Shown here: one piece after another, positions 24,501 to 32,812 of the stretch
Numbering within the stretch: the stretch's first letter is position 1
Layout of the letters: the number at the start of each line of letters is the position of its first letter
From: JALZKA01 sp963701205
GTDB taxonomy: Bacteria > Actinomycetota > Thermoleophilia > Solirubrobacterales > 70-9
Direction of reading: 5' to 3'
NCBI GenBank assembly: GCA_963701205.1
Contig: OY969575.1
Coordinates: 2,121,535 to 2,185,534, forward strand
DNA length: 64,000 nucleotides
The notes under the pieces: model-generated
Told to the model about the DNA's origin: nothing
The model's database searches: none
The model's input: the letters and a program-made list of their open reading frames with translations, nothing else
Made by a program: the position numbers and the translations under genes

Positions 24501-25238
24501 TCAGTAGTCGATGCCGATGCTGCGGGTCAGCTTCTGCGCTTCGACGTTCAGTTCCTGAAAGCCACCGGTGAGGATCAGTACGCCCATCCCGATCAGGATC
24601 GCGCCGCCGACACCGACAATCACGCCGTAATGGCGCTTGACGACGTCAAAGGCCCGCGAGGCACGCGAAAAGGCCAACGCCGTGGCCAGGAACGGGATAC
24701 CCAGCCCGGCGGAATAGACGGCAAGAAGGCCGGCGCCGCGACCGATTGAGTCCGTATTGGCGGCCGCGGTCAGAATCGACCCCAGGGTTGGACCGACGCA
24801 CGGGCTCCAGGCAATCGCGAAGGCAGCGCCCGCCACGAGTGGACCGCCTGAACCCGCTCTTCGGATCAGCGAGTCCACTCGCCACTCGCGGTTGAGCCGG
24901 GCCACAAAGGGACTCGCAACGAACAGGATTCCCATCACGATGATGAGGACGGCCGAGACATCAGTCAGCGTTGCCTGGTGATCACGAAGGCCGGAGCCGA
25001 TTGCGGTCGCGCTCAACCCGAGCAAGATAAAGATCAGCGAGAAGGCTCCGACAAAGATCAGCGCCGGAACGAAAACGCTGCGGCGGCTGGCCGTGTCGAG
25101 ATCAGCGGCGTTCACCCCGCTGACGGCACCCAGGTAGCCGGGAACCAGCGGCAGTACGCAAGGGGAGAGGAAGGAGACCAGTCCCGCGGCAAAAGCCGCG
25201 AGGACGCCAACACCCGCGGCAGGATCAACGGCGTCCAC
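24501..25238 (-). CDS. ccdA: Cytochrome c biogenesis protein CcdA (transmembrane thiol electron carrier)
   Basis: A 245-residue protein with about six membrane helices that moves electrons from cytoplasmic thioredoxin to extracytoplasmic thiol proteins. The two redox cysteines are C27 (FLSPCVLPLVPGYLG) and C147 (AWSPCVGPTLGSIL), each in the conserved proline-rich context of the family. It is the second gene after the thioredoxin gene (8 bases apart), so donor and membrane carrier are probably made together. No cytochrome c maturation genes are adjacent, so the exterior partner is unknown. Confidence 0.92.
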   Translation of the reverse strand: MDAVDPAAGVGVLAAFAAGLVSFLSPCVLPLVPGYLGAVSGVNAADLDTASRRSVFVPALIFVGAFSLIFILLGLSATAIGSGLRDHQATLTDVSAVLIIVMGILFVASPFVARLNREWRVDSLIRRAGSGGPLVAGAAFAIAWSPCVGPTLGSILTAAANTDSIGRGAGLLAVYSAGLGIPFLATALAFSRASRAFDVVKRHYGVIVGVGGAILIGMGVLILTGGFQELNVEAQKLTRSIGIDY

Positions 25239-25246
25239 GGGGCCGC

Positions 25247-26062
25247 CTAGTTCAGGGCGGCAGCCAGCCGCCGGCGGTGCTCGGCCGCGAGTGGGTCGCC
25301 TAATCCGAGGTCGGTGAACACCGCCACCATCAGGCGCCGGATCAGGTCGCGACGGTCCGGATCCTGGGTGGCCCGAATCGCGACCTGGAGCGCGTCGAGA
25401 CCCGCTCCCGTGTCACCTTCATCGAGGGCCGCGAGTGCGCGCTCGAGATCGCCGCCATCCCCATTGGCGTCGGCCGACGCCTCGAGGTCGAGACGCGCGA
25501 GCAGGCCAGAGCCCACGAAGTCATCAACGAGATTCGCAAGCAGCGCCCTGGCCTCGTCCGTGTCGCCTCGGGTGATCAGGATCCGGGCAAGGCCGACCGC
25601 GGCATCGCGATGGCTGGGGTCCGCCGCAAGCGCTGCCCGAAGCGACTCCTCGTCACCGCCCAGCGCAAGTTCGTCGGCTTCGGTCGGCAGGAGGGCGTCG
25701 AGAAAGCTCGCAACCCGGTCCGGCGGCAGCGCGCCGGTGAACTCGCTTGCAACCTTGCCGTCGCGAAACGCCTTGACAGCAGGGATTCCCTGGACCCCAA
25801 AGGCCTGGGCGAGCGTCTGATTGGCGTCGACATCCACCTTTGCCAGCTCTACTCGTCCATCGCGGGAGCGAACGGCCGCCTCAAGCGCGGGCCCGAGTTG
25901 CCGGCACGGCCCACACCATTCAGCCCAGAAATCAACGACGACGGGCAACTCGCGCGAGCGCTCGACGACCTTCGTCTCGAACTCGGATTCGGATACGTCG
26001 AAGATCACCGGATCGAGGGTAACGGGGAACCGATCTCTGGGGTCACAAACACAGTCGCCCAT
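25247..26062 (-). CDS. Thioredoxin with C-terminal TPR-like domain (CnoX/YbbN type)
   Basis: A 271-residue protein: thioredoxin domain with the full active site WAEWCGPCR (C50, C53 from the first ATG), VDANQTLAQAFGVQGIPA with the cis-proline, then about 140 Ala/Asp/Leu-rich residues forming TPR-like helices as in CnoX. The CxxC is intact, so it is redox-active. The true start is uncertain. ATG 26062 leaves only 9 bases to the divergent yqgE ATG, whereas GTG 26008 gives VIFDVSESEFE, a normal thioredoxin N-terminus, and room for promoters. Likely reductant source for CcdA downstream. Confidence 0.88.
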   Translation of the reverse strand: MGDCVCDPRDRFPVTLDPVIFDVSESEFETKVVERSRELPVVVDFWAEWCGPCRQLGPALEAAVRSRDGRVELAKVDVDANQTLAQAFGVQGIPAVKAFRDGKVASEFTGALPPDRVASFLDALLPTEADELALGGDEESLRAALAADPSHRDAAVGLARILITRGDTDEARALLANLVDDFVGSGLLARLDLEASADANGDGGDLERALAALDEGDTGAGLDALQVAIRATQDPDRRDLIRRLMVAVFTDLGLGDPLAAEHRRRLAAALN

Positions 26063-26071
26063 ACTCAGTCA

Positions 26072-26617
26072 ATGGCGGAATCGCTTCGCGGCAAGCTCTT
26101 GATCGCATCACCGGCCCTCGTGGACCCGAACTTCGATCGCACGGTTGTGCTTTTGACCGACCACTCCGCCGACGGTGCAATGGGAATCATCCTGAATCGC
26201 CCGGCCGCGGCCCCCGCCGCTGATTTGGTTCCCGACTTCGCCGATATCGCGGGGGAGGAGCCCCTGTTTGTCGGCGGCCCGGTGCTGCCCGAGGCCGTCG
26301 TCCTGCTCGCCGAGTTCGCCGATCCAAGTGCGGCCGCCTGGATCGTGGTTGCCGATGTCGGCCTGGCTGCAGCGGACACCGACTTCGAGGAATTGGCTCC
26401 GGCGGTGCGCCGTGGTCGCTTTTATGCGGGCCACTCGGGGTGGGAGGCGGGACAGCTCGAGGCGGAGATGAAGTCCGAGTCGTGGATCGTCGAAGCGCCC
26501 ATGCCAGCCGAACTTTTCCCTGAGGACCCCGATTCACTGTGGGCCGACGTGTTGGCCCGAATGGGCGGTCAGTACTCCCTGATCTCGCGAATGCCCGAGG
26601 ATCCGAGCCAGAACTAG
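26072..26617 (+). CDS. YqgE/AlgH family protein (UPF0301)
   Basis: A 181-residue soluble protein of the AlgH/YqgE family: SLRGKLLIASPALVDPNFDR at the N-terminus, then HSADGAMGIILNRP, FVGGPVLPEAV and RFYAGHSGWEAGQLEAEM, all typical blocks. Biochemical function of the family is not established. The ATG at 26072 matches the family start; the frame is open far upstream opposite the thioredoxin gene, which is not coding. It is divergent from the thioredoxin-ccdA pair and 21 bases upstream of the amidase. Confidence 0.92.
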   Translation: MAESLRGKLLIASPALVDPNFDRTVVLLTDHSADGAMGIILNRPAAAPAADLVPDFADIAGEEPLFVGGPVLPEAVVLLAEFADPSAAAWIVVADVGLAAADTDFEELAPAVRRGRFYAGHSGWEAGQLEAEMKSESWIVEAPMPAELFPEDPDSLWADVLARMGGQYSLISRMPEDPSQN

Positions 26618-26638
26618 ACGAGCGCTACGGTTCCTGCC

Positions 26639-28069
26639 ATGAGCCCGCAATCCACTCAAACCTCGCTACCGGAACTCGGCGCCCAGGCCGACGCACTTGC
26701 CGCGGGAGCGGTGAGCTCGCTCGAGCTCGTCAACCAGGCCCTTGGGCGAGTCGACGCCACGCAGGCAACGCTGAATGCGTTTCGCTGCGTCCGGGCCGCT
26801 GCAGCCCGTGCGGAGGCCGAGGCCGCGGACGAGCGCCTCCAGGCTGGAGATCGGTTGCCACTGCTGGGCGTCCCGGTCGCGATCAAGGACGACACGGACT
26901 TAAGCGGCGAGACGACCGCGTTCGGGTGCGCCGGCACGTTCGAGCCAAAGTCAAACGATGCGGAGGTCGTGCGCAAGCTCCGCGCTGCCGGCGCGATCAT
27001 CGTCGGCAAGACCAACACGCCCGAGCTGGGGCAGTGGCCATTGACCGAGGGGCCCGCCTTTGGTGCGACCCGCAACCCATGGAACAAAGAGCACTCACCG
27101 GGCGGGTCAAGCGGGGGGTCCGCTGCGGCGGTGGCGGCCGGCCTGGTGGCGGGCGCCGTCGGCTCCGATGGGGGTGGCTCGGTCCGAATTCCGGCTGCTT
27201 GGACCGGGCTGGTCGGAATCAAGCCACAGCGAGGCCGGATCTCAACCTGGCCTGACCCCGAGGCATTCAAAGGCCTTACGTGCCTCGGCCCGCTCACGCG
27301 GACCGTTGGCGACGCCGCCCTCATGTTGGACGCAATGGCAGGCAACCACGCGGCGGATCTTCACCGTCCGCCTGCGCCTGGCGAGCCCTACGCCGACGTC
27401 GCACGGCGGCGTGACCCGGGCCGGCTGCGAATCGCGATCTCGTTCCGGGCCCCCTGGAGCGGCGTTTCGGCTCACCTCGACGGCGAGGTTCGGGCGGCGG
27501 TTGTGCGAATCGGCGAAGTCTGCGCGAGCCTGGGACACGAGGTATTCGAGGAGGATCCCGTCTACGGGCCAATCGGCCTGACGTATGTGCCGCGAGGGAC
27601 GGCAGGGGTCCGCGAGTGGACGCAGCGCATGGCCGAGCCGGACAAGCTCGACGAGCGTACGCATGGGGCGGCGCGCATGGGTCGCATCTTTGGCGGCCCG
27701 ATCCTGGCCGCGGCCCGAGCGGCCGAGCGGCCGCTACAGGCGCTGGCCGGCCGGATATTTCGCAATGCCGACGTCGTACTGACGCCGACGACAGCGACGC
27801 CACCGCCGACGATCGGCCACATCGACGGGATTGGCGGCTGGGAGACCGACAAACGCGTCCTGGCGGCCGTTCCGTATGCGTGGGCCTGGAACGTGCTTGG
27901 TTGGCCGGGAATCAACGTGCCCGCGGGACTGACGAGCGCCGGACTGCCAACCGGTGCACAACTGCTGGGCCCTGCCAATTCCGAGGCACGGTTGATTGCG
28001 CTGGCAGGGCAACTGGAGGACGTCGAGCGCTGGCACGAGCGCAGGGCACCCCTGGCTGTGCGTGCCTAG
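26639..28069 (+). CDS. Amidase signature family hydrolase
   Basis: A 476-residue amidase with the Ser-cisSer-Lys triad: K83 (PVAIKDDTDL), S158 in SPGGSSGGS and nucleophile S181 in GSDGGGSVRIPA. The family hydrolyses amides or nitrile-derived amides; the substrate cannot be told. It is not GatA: no gatB or gatC is adjacent, and it is used as a stand-alone gene after yqgE. The stop is directly followed by an AT-rich sequence with the repeated 11-mer at 28069-28079. Confidence 0.88.
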   Translation: MSPQSTQTSLPELGAQADALAAGAVSSLELVNQALGRVDATQATLNAFRCVRAAAARAEAEAADERLQAGDRLPLLGVPVAIKDDTDLSGETTAFGCAGTFEPKSNDAEVVRKLRAAGAIIVGKTNTPELGQWPLTEGPAFGATRNPWNKEHSPGGSSGGSAAAVAAGLVAGAVGSDGGGSVRIPAAWTGLVGIKPQRGRISTWPDPEAFKGLTCLGPLTRTVGDAALMLDAMAGNHAADLHRPPAPGEPYADVARRRDPGRLRIAISFRAPWSGVSAHLDGEVRAAVVRIGEVCASLGHEVFEEDPVYGPIGLTYVPRGTAGVREWTQRMAEPDKLDERTHGAARMGRIFGGPILAAARAAERPLQALAGRIFRNADVVLTPTTATPPPTIGHIDGIGGWETDKRVLAAVPYAWAWNVLGWPGINVPAGLTSAGLPTGAQLLGPANSEARLIALAGQLEDVERWHERRAPLAVRA

Positions 28070-28079
28070 GTTTACATAA
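28069..28079. repeat. AT-rich 11-mer GGTTTACATAA, copy 1 (intergenic)
   Basis: Lies in the 67-base gap between the amidase and gluQ, starting in the amidase stop codon. The same 11 bases occur at 31221-31231 and, on the other strand, at 11688-11698. The next bases (GAAGGAT) partly match copy 2 (CAACGAT). Function unknown. Confidence 0.5.
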
Positions 28080-28136
28080 GAAGGATTATCGAGCATTGCT
28101 TCAGGCACAGCCCGGCCACGGGGCTCGGACACCGCT

Positions 28137-29036
28137 TTGAGGGGCCGATATGCCCCATCGCCCACAGGCGAGCTGCATCTGGGGAACCTTAGAACCGCTC
28201 TGATTGCCTGGCTTTGCTCACGGTCCTCCGATTCCGGATTTCTACTGCGAATCGAGGACCTCGACAGCGAGCGTGTGCGCGAGGAGCACCTGGCGGGTCA
28301 AATTCGTGACCTCCGAGCGCTGGGGATCGATTGGGATGGCAAGCCGACGCGGCAATCCGAGCGGCTGGATCTGCATGCGGATGCCCTTGAGCGTCTGCGC
28401 ACCATGGATCGGCTCTATCCATGCTTTTGCTCGCGCCGTGAGGTCCGCGAAGCGGCGTCCGCGCCACACGGCCCGGAACGGGTCTTGTACCCAGGCACCT
28501 GCCGCCACCTAGCCGCGGCGGCCGCGGACCGCCGGATCGCCGCCGGCGAGCCGTTCGCGCTGCGGCTGCGCTCCGAACAGGCCCAAGTTGACATAACCGA
28601 CGCACGGCACGGGCCCTACCGTGCCGTGGCTGACGACATCGTCGTGCGCCGTCGCGACGGCGCCGTTGCCTACAACCTTGCGGTTGTCGTCGATGATGCC
28701 GACCAGGGAATTGAAGAAGTCGTGCGCGGCGATGACCTCCTCGCCAGCACCGTTGACCAGGCGTTGCTCTACGACCTGCTTGGCGTTCCCCGCCCCCGCT
28801 TCTTCCACGTCCCATTGGTGGTCGGTCCGGACGGCGAGCGCTTGGCCAAGCGCCACGGCGGAACGAGCCTGGCCGCCCTGGCCGCAAGGGGAATCGGCGC
28901 CGACCGCGTCCGCCGAATGCTTATCGCAAGCATTGGCTACCCCGAAACTGACGAAGGTGCAACGCCCGAAGCCTTGATCGAGCGGTTCCGGCGCGACGCG
29001 TTGCCGATCGATCCCTGGCTACCTGACCTCTTCTAG
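28137..29036 (+). CDS. gluQ: Glutamyl-Q tRNA(Asp) synthetase
   Basis: A 299-residue truncated GluRS-like enzyme that attaches glutamate to the queuosine base of tRNA-Asp. The class I catalytic domain is present: RYAPSPTGELHLGNLRTAL (HIGH-type HLGN), the zinc-binding CFCSRREV and YPGTC, then NLAVVVDDADQGIEEVVRGDDL and ERLAKRHGGTS (KMSKS-type). The anticodon-binding half of GluRS is absent, which defines GluQ. The start is an unusual TTG with no clear Shine-Dalgarno; no ATG or GTG fits. The stop lies within the 3' end of the convergent lipoprotein gene (18-base overlap). Confidence 0.92.
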   Translation: MRGRYAPSPTGELHLGNLRTALIAWLCSRSSDSGFLLRIEDLDSERVREEHLAGQIRDLRALGIDWDGKPTRQSERLDLHADALERLRTMDRLYPCFCSRREVREAASAPHGPERVLYPGTCRHLAAAAADRRIAAGEPFALRLRSEQAQVDITDARHGPYRAVADDIVVRRRDGAVAYNLAVVVDDADQGIEEVVRGDDLLASTVDQALLYDLLGVPRPRFFHVPLVVGPDGERLAKRHGGTSLAALAARGIGADRVRRMLIASIGYPETDEGATPEALIERFRRDALPIDPWLPDLF

Positions 29037-29555
29037 GCAGCTCGCTATATCGGCTAGCACCGAGTCCGTCAGCGCCGTTGCCACTCGTTTGCTGGACGGC
29101 AACAACCCAATGGTGATTGAGTCTTTGACGGCCACCAATGGGGCGCTCAAAGCGGCCCCAGCATCCCCAGCCTTCCCGAGTCTTGTGGTCAGCTCGCCGA
29201 GGGCAACCCCAGCTTCGGCGCTGAACTTCTCAGCCGCTGCAGCGTCGTCCAGGACAAATAGGTAAACGAGGCTGCCATCCCCGTTTCTGACTCCAAAGAA
29301 CTCGGAACCGGCGCGATCGGCCGCAGCCTGGACCTCGTGCGCGGGCGCCTTGACCGGGCTGTAGTCGCCGCGATTCGGGCCGCCAGCCACGATGCACCGT
29401 TTGAATGGCTGCGCTTCAACGGGACCCGAGGAAGTTGCGGGGCCGGGCCGATCGGCGTCTCCGCCGCAGCCGGTCAACGCGGCAACAACAAGGGCATAAA
29501 CTAGGCAGGAGCCGCCGGTGCGCCTGCCCGCTGCACTGGTCGTGCTGCGGGTCAC
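29019..29555 (-). CDS. Putative lipoprotein of unknown function
   Basis: A 178-residue exported protein. The N-terminus has VYALVVAALTGC with the lipobox LTGC (Cys 30), followed by GGDADRPGP, so it is probably lipid-anchored. The mature part has an alpha/beta pattern (GSLVYLFVLDDAAAAEKFSA, SITIGLLPSSKRV) and two other cysteines. I do not recognise the family. Third gene of a tight minus-strand operon with the PRC-like and lipase genes (GTGA overlap). Confidence 0.75.
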   Translation of the reverse strand: MTRSTTSAAGRRTGGSCLVYALVVAALTGCGGDADRPGPATSSGPVEAQPFKRCIVAGGPNRGDYSPVKAPAHEVQAAADRAGSEFFGVRNGDGSLVYLFVLDDAAAAEKFSAEAGVALGELTTRLGKAGDAGAALSAPLVAVKDSITIGLLPSSKRVATALTDSVLADIASCLEEVR

Positions 29556-29878
29556 GAGCGGCCGAACAGCCGGCCGATGCGGCTGTTCTTAAGGGCGTCG
29601 CCCGCGCCGCCCGGCGGCGGGCCAAGTTCCCCGGCGGCTGCGGCGTCAATGTTCAACTCGACGGCCCGCTCGAAGGTCCGCTGGACCTCCGGCCCGTCCA
29701 CGAATCGAATCACGCCCTTGGCGTCCTCGAAGACGATTCCGTCGAGGATATGTTCGCGCCGATTGTCGAGGACCCGAACGACGCTGCCGACGCGGACGCC
29801 ATCGGCGCCGTAAATCGGGGTGTCCCGGCTCACGGTCGCGTAGTGAATGGCCACCCCGTCGTCACGTTCGCCGCTCAT
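29552..29878 (-). CDS. Small PRC-barrel-like protein
   Basis: A 108-residue soluble protein. The N-terminal 55 residues, with DTPIYGADGVRVGSVVRVLD and ILDGIVFEDAKGVIRFVDG, have the two-repeat pattern of a PRC-barrel or similar small beta domain; a helical C-terminus ends GRLFGRS. The ATG at 29878 overlaps the lipase stop (ATGA) and fits the domain; a longer frame start at 29914 adds 12 residues. Middle gene between lipase and lipoprotein, co-translated with both. Function unknown. Confidence 0.65.
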   Translation of the reverse strand: MSGERDDGVAIHYATVSRDTPIYGADGVRVGSVVRVLDNRREHILDGIVFEDAKGVIRFVDGPEVQRTFERAVELNIDAAAAGELGPPPGGAGDALKNSRIGRLFGRS

Positions 29879-31158
29879 GCGATCGACTCGATCGTGGCCG
29901 GCGACCCGAGCCACTCGACCAGGTGTTCATATACGCGGGGGTCGTTGAGCAATTGAAAGTGGCTTGCGCCCTGGATGTGGCGATTGTCCCCAGCTGGTTC
30001 GCCGCTCGCGGTTAGCGGGCCCCCGGCGCTCTCGCGGCGCACCAATACGTCACCGAACACCGTCGCAACCGGGTGCTGCTCGCCGGCCGTCAACCCGCCG
30101 GAAACGAAGTGATAGGCGATTCCCGGGATCGGATTTTGAGGCAACGAGTGGTTTTGCAGACGCTCGTGCGGGTCGCGATCGACCCAATCCTCGTCGCGGA
30201 GGTAGCCGAAACGTAGATCGCGGATTCCGGCGCTTCGCAGCTCGAGGAAGTCGGCAAACGGACGCGCTTCCGGCAGCTTGCGCATCCACCAACCGCCGAC
30301 ATTGACCGCCTTCTCAAGCCAGGAGCCTGTGTTGGGCGCGGCCAAACAGACGACGTGCTCTACCATGCGGATCCACCTGCGGTCGGCTTCGTCGGCTTCG
30401 TGACAGGCGCTGCGCGCCACCAGCCCGCCCATCGAATGCCCGACCAGCGCGACCTCGGTGACCTCGACGGGCCACTCGCGGACCAAGTCCTCCAGCAGCC
30501 AGGAAAGGCGACGGCCGTTCTCCGAGATGTGGAGGCCGCTGTTGTAGCGCAAATACAGCGCCGTGAAGCCCAGATCGTCGCCCAGGCGCGCGCCGTAGGT
30601 TCGCGGTGGAGTCTCGCCACCGTCCGGTTCGCGATCAGGGTCCGAACGGGTTCCAAGCCACCACCCCTCCTCGGCCTCGCACAGGCCGTGCAAAAAGAGC
30701 ACCAGCCTGCTTGTTGGCTGCCGGTACTCCCGCGCCAATGCCTCGCGCATGATCGGCACGTCCCGCCCGGGCTTTCGCAGGGCCATCGCCATCGCCAGCG
30801 CGCTGCCCCCCTCCTCCAGGCGATCGCCGATCAAGCCGTTGATTGCCGCTTGGGCGCCGCGGCCAAAACGCGATTCGCTGACGCTTGCCCACTCCTCCTC
30901 CCCACCGACCAAACCCGCCGCCCGCGAGATCCCGGTCCCCAGCAGATTGCTGCCGGTCCGCAATCCGGCGTACACCCCGTCCGCAATCGAGTCGTGCGCC
31001 CGTCGCGTGACGGCGGCCACAGGCCCGCCGATCGGCGCAACCGTCTCGAATACCCGCCCGGCCACGCCCGCGTGAATTCCAGCCACCGTGCTGATCAGCA
31101 CCTTGTCTGCGTACTCGCCGGCAAGAGCGCCCAGCGCCTCCAACTCATGATCAGGCAT
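29875..31158 (-). CDS. Alpha/beta-hydrolase, lipase-like
   Basis: A 427-residue protein with an alpha/beta-hydrolase core: oxyanion-hole strand RLVLFLHGLCE (about 150-160), nucleophile elbow ALVGHSMGGLVARSA and LAAPNTGSW, then a late catalytic His in NRHIQGASHFQLL. The first 145 residues are Ala/Gly-rich helices without a signal peptide, an uncommon N-terminal region that might bind membranes or inclusion surfaces. First gene of the three-gene operon. GHSMGG and the CLAAPNTGS segment fit lipase/PGAP1-like enzymes acting on bulky lipid esters; substrate not known. Confidence 0.78.
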   Translation of the reverse strand: MPDHELEALGALAGEYADKVLISTVAGIHAGVAGRVFETVAPIGGPVAAVTRRAHDSIADGVYAGLRTGSNLLGTGISRAAGLVGGEEEWASVSESRFGRGAQAAINGLIGDRLEEGGSALAMAMALRKPGRDVPIMREALAREYRQPTSRLVLFLHGLCEAEEGWWLGTRSDPDREPDGGETPPRTYGARLGDDLGFTALYLRYNSGLHISENGRRLSWLLEDLVREWPVEVTEVALVGHSMGGLVARSACHEADEADRRWIRMVEHVVCLAAPNTGSWLEKAVNVGGWWMRKLPEARPFADFLELRSAGIRDLRFGYLRDEDWVDRDPHERLQNHSLPQNPIPGIAYHFVSGGLTAGEQHPVATVFGDVLVRRESAGGPLTASGEPAGDNRHIQGASHFQLLNDPRVYEHLVEWLGSPATIESIA

Positions 31159-31220
31159 CGTCTGCGGACGATAGCGTCGTGGGCCATCCAGGCATCGCCA
31201 GCGACGGACCTTCGGCAGAT

Positions 31221-31231
31221 GGTTTACATAA
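31221..31231. repeat. AT-rich 11-mer GGTTTACATAA, copy 2 (intergenic)
   Basis: In the 102-base gap upstream of the minus-strand lipase operon and downstream of the next hydrolase. It points away from the lipase gene, whereas copy 1 points toward gluQ. It may be an operator or a structural site. Confidence 0.5.
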
Positions 31232-31260
31232 CAACGATCCGGATGGCGAACCGACCATGC

Positions 31261-32112
31261 TCACCCCTCCAAACGTGTCGCTACGGCCGGCTCGGCGCAA
31301 AACGCCGCAATCTCGTGCGATAGCTTGCCGCCCTGCCAGGCCATTGGCGATTCGTCCTTTGCCTCGCCCACCATGCGCGCATCGGCCAGTTCCTCGCACC
31401 AGCGAACGGCAACCTCGTACGGGTGTCCAGGATCCGCCGCGTCATGGCTCGCAACCACGAGCACTGGCAGCGTCACCGCGGCCAGCGTCCCCAATCCGAC
31501 GAAGGGCAGCGAAGCCGTTACCTCCCGAAGTGCCTGCGCGACCGCCCCCAGATCTTTGTGCAGGCTGAGCCGGCGACGGGTAAGGGCGATCAGGCGCTCA
31601 CGCCATTGTGGGTCAAGCGAACCGTCGTCATAGGCCGCAATGAAGCCGTCCACCCCGCCGCCCTCAAGCCCTTCCGAAAGCCGCTCCCAGTACTCCAGCG
31701 TCGCCGCCGGGGTGGGCTCACCCCGAGCGACGGGGCCAATCACGACAAGTGCAGCGACCCTGTCAGGCCGGCTCAGCGCAAATGCAGTGGCGGTATGCGC
31801 GCCCATCGAGTGCCCGGCAAGCACGACCGGCCGATCGGGCGAGACCGCGTCAATGACCGAGCCCATGTCTTCGACCAACTCCGCGTAGCTGTAGCCGGCG
31901 CCATGCGCGGCCGGATCCGACTCGCCATGTCCGCGAGCGTCGTAGCGAGCGACCCGGAAACCACCGCGCTCGAGCGCCGATGAGCCGTGGGTCACATAGC
32001 TGCGGACCGCCGTCAGTCCGTGCGCTTGTACGACGAGGGGACCATCGCCCGCGAGGTCGCCTCGCAGCGCGTTGCCATCCGCCGGGATTGCCTCGAACGC
32101 GACTCGGTCCAA
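31261..32112 (-). CDS. Alpha/beta-hydrolase
   Basis: A 283-residue soluble hydrolase: VVQAHGLTAVRSY (oxyanion region), YDARGHGESDPA, nucleophile elbow VLAGHSMGAHTATAFAL (Ser about 102) and a C-terminal His in GGKLSHEIAAFC. The Asp of the triad is probably in VVASHDAADPG. Esterase or lactonase-type activity is possible. Start is TTG at 32112, 7 bases downstream of the cyclophilin stop, so the two are co-transcribed. Confidence 0.85.
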   Translation of the reverse strand: MDRVAFEAIPADGNALRGDLAGDGPLVVQAHGLTAVRSYVTHGSSALERGGFRVARYDARGHGESDPAAHGAGYSYAELVEDMGSVIDAVSPDRPVVLAGHSMGAHTATAFALSRPDRVAALVVIGPVARGEPTPAATLEYWERLSEGLEGGGVDGFIAAYDDGSLDPQWRERLIALTRRRLSLHKDLGAVAQALREVTASLPFVGLGTLAAVTLPVLVVASHDAADPGHPYEVAVRWCEELADARMVGEAKDESPMAWQGGKLSHEIAAFCAEPAVATRLEG

Positions 32113-32119
32113 AACTGGG

Positions 32120-32773
32120 TCAGCCCTCTTCGACCGTGATTGAGCGAATCACGACCGGTTCCACTGGAGCTTGCGATTGACCGGAAGGATCACCCTGGCC
32201 GGCGATGCTTTGAACGACATCGAAACCCTCGCTGACCACACCTGCAACCGCGTAGATCGGCGGCAGGCCGGCGTCGGCAGCGGTGACGATGAAGAATTGG
32301 CTCCCCGATCGCCCGGGGGGCTCGACCTCGGTCTTTGCCATCCCGACGACGCCACGCGTATACGCCGTTCCAGCTGGCGGCGCCTCGTCAACCGAGTAGC
32401 CAGGGCCGCCCGTTCCAGTTCCGCCCGGATCGCCACCCTGAATGACCGGGGGCGCGAGCGCGACGCGCCACGCCGTGTTGTCGTACACGCCGTTTTCAGC
32501 CAGATACGCAAACGAAGCCGCGGTCTTGGGGTTGTCCTTCGTATCCAGCGCGATCTCGAACGTGCCGCAACTCGTCTCGACGACGGCCGTGAGCCGATTT
32601 GCGCTTGGCCTAGTCGGCGGTGGATCGAGTGAAACGCTCTTCGCCGGAGGGGTCTGTACCGCTTCGCAGTCGCCGCTTTCGGCCGTTGCACTCGGAACCT
32701 TCTCGTCGTCACCCCCGCACGCCATCAGCGCCGCCGCGGTCGCGATTAAGAGGACTGTCGCCGAAACACGCAC
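32120..32773 (-). CDS. Secreted cyclophilin-type peptidyl-prolyl isomerase (lipoprotein)
   Basis: A 217-residue exported foldase. The short signal VSATVLLIATAAALMAC has the lipobox LMAC (Cys 19), then GGDDEK, so it is lipid-anchored. The cyclophilin fold follows: TFEIALDTKDNPKTAASFAY, FIVTAADAGLPPIYAVAGVV and VVQSIA. GSQFFIV is the conserved core. GTG 32773 is chosen as the only start giving a normal signal peptide; the frame stays open for another 1.6 kb opposite other genes but is not coding there. Confidence 0.88.
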   Translation of the reverse strand: MRVSATVLLIATAAALMACGGDDEKVPSATAESGDCEAVQTPPAKSVSLDPPPTRPSANRLTAVVETSCGTFEIALDTKDNPKTAASFAYLAENGVYDNTAWRVALAPPVIQGGDPGGTGTGGPGYSVDEAPPAGTAYTRGVVGMAKTEVEPPGRSGSQFFIVTAADAGLPPIYAVAGVVSEGFDVVQSIAGQGDPSGQSQAPVEPVVIRSITVEEG

Positions 32774-32812
32774 GCGCGCTAGGCTAGCCGCCAGAGTGGG
32801 ATGATGCGTTAA

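Noticed and set aside
28587..28597. TTGACATAACC in gluQ as a fourth copy of the AT-rich repeat
   Set aside because: It has a mismatch and different flanks and lies in coding sequence.
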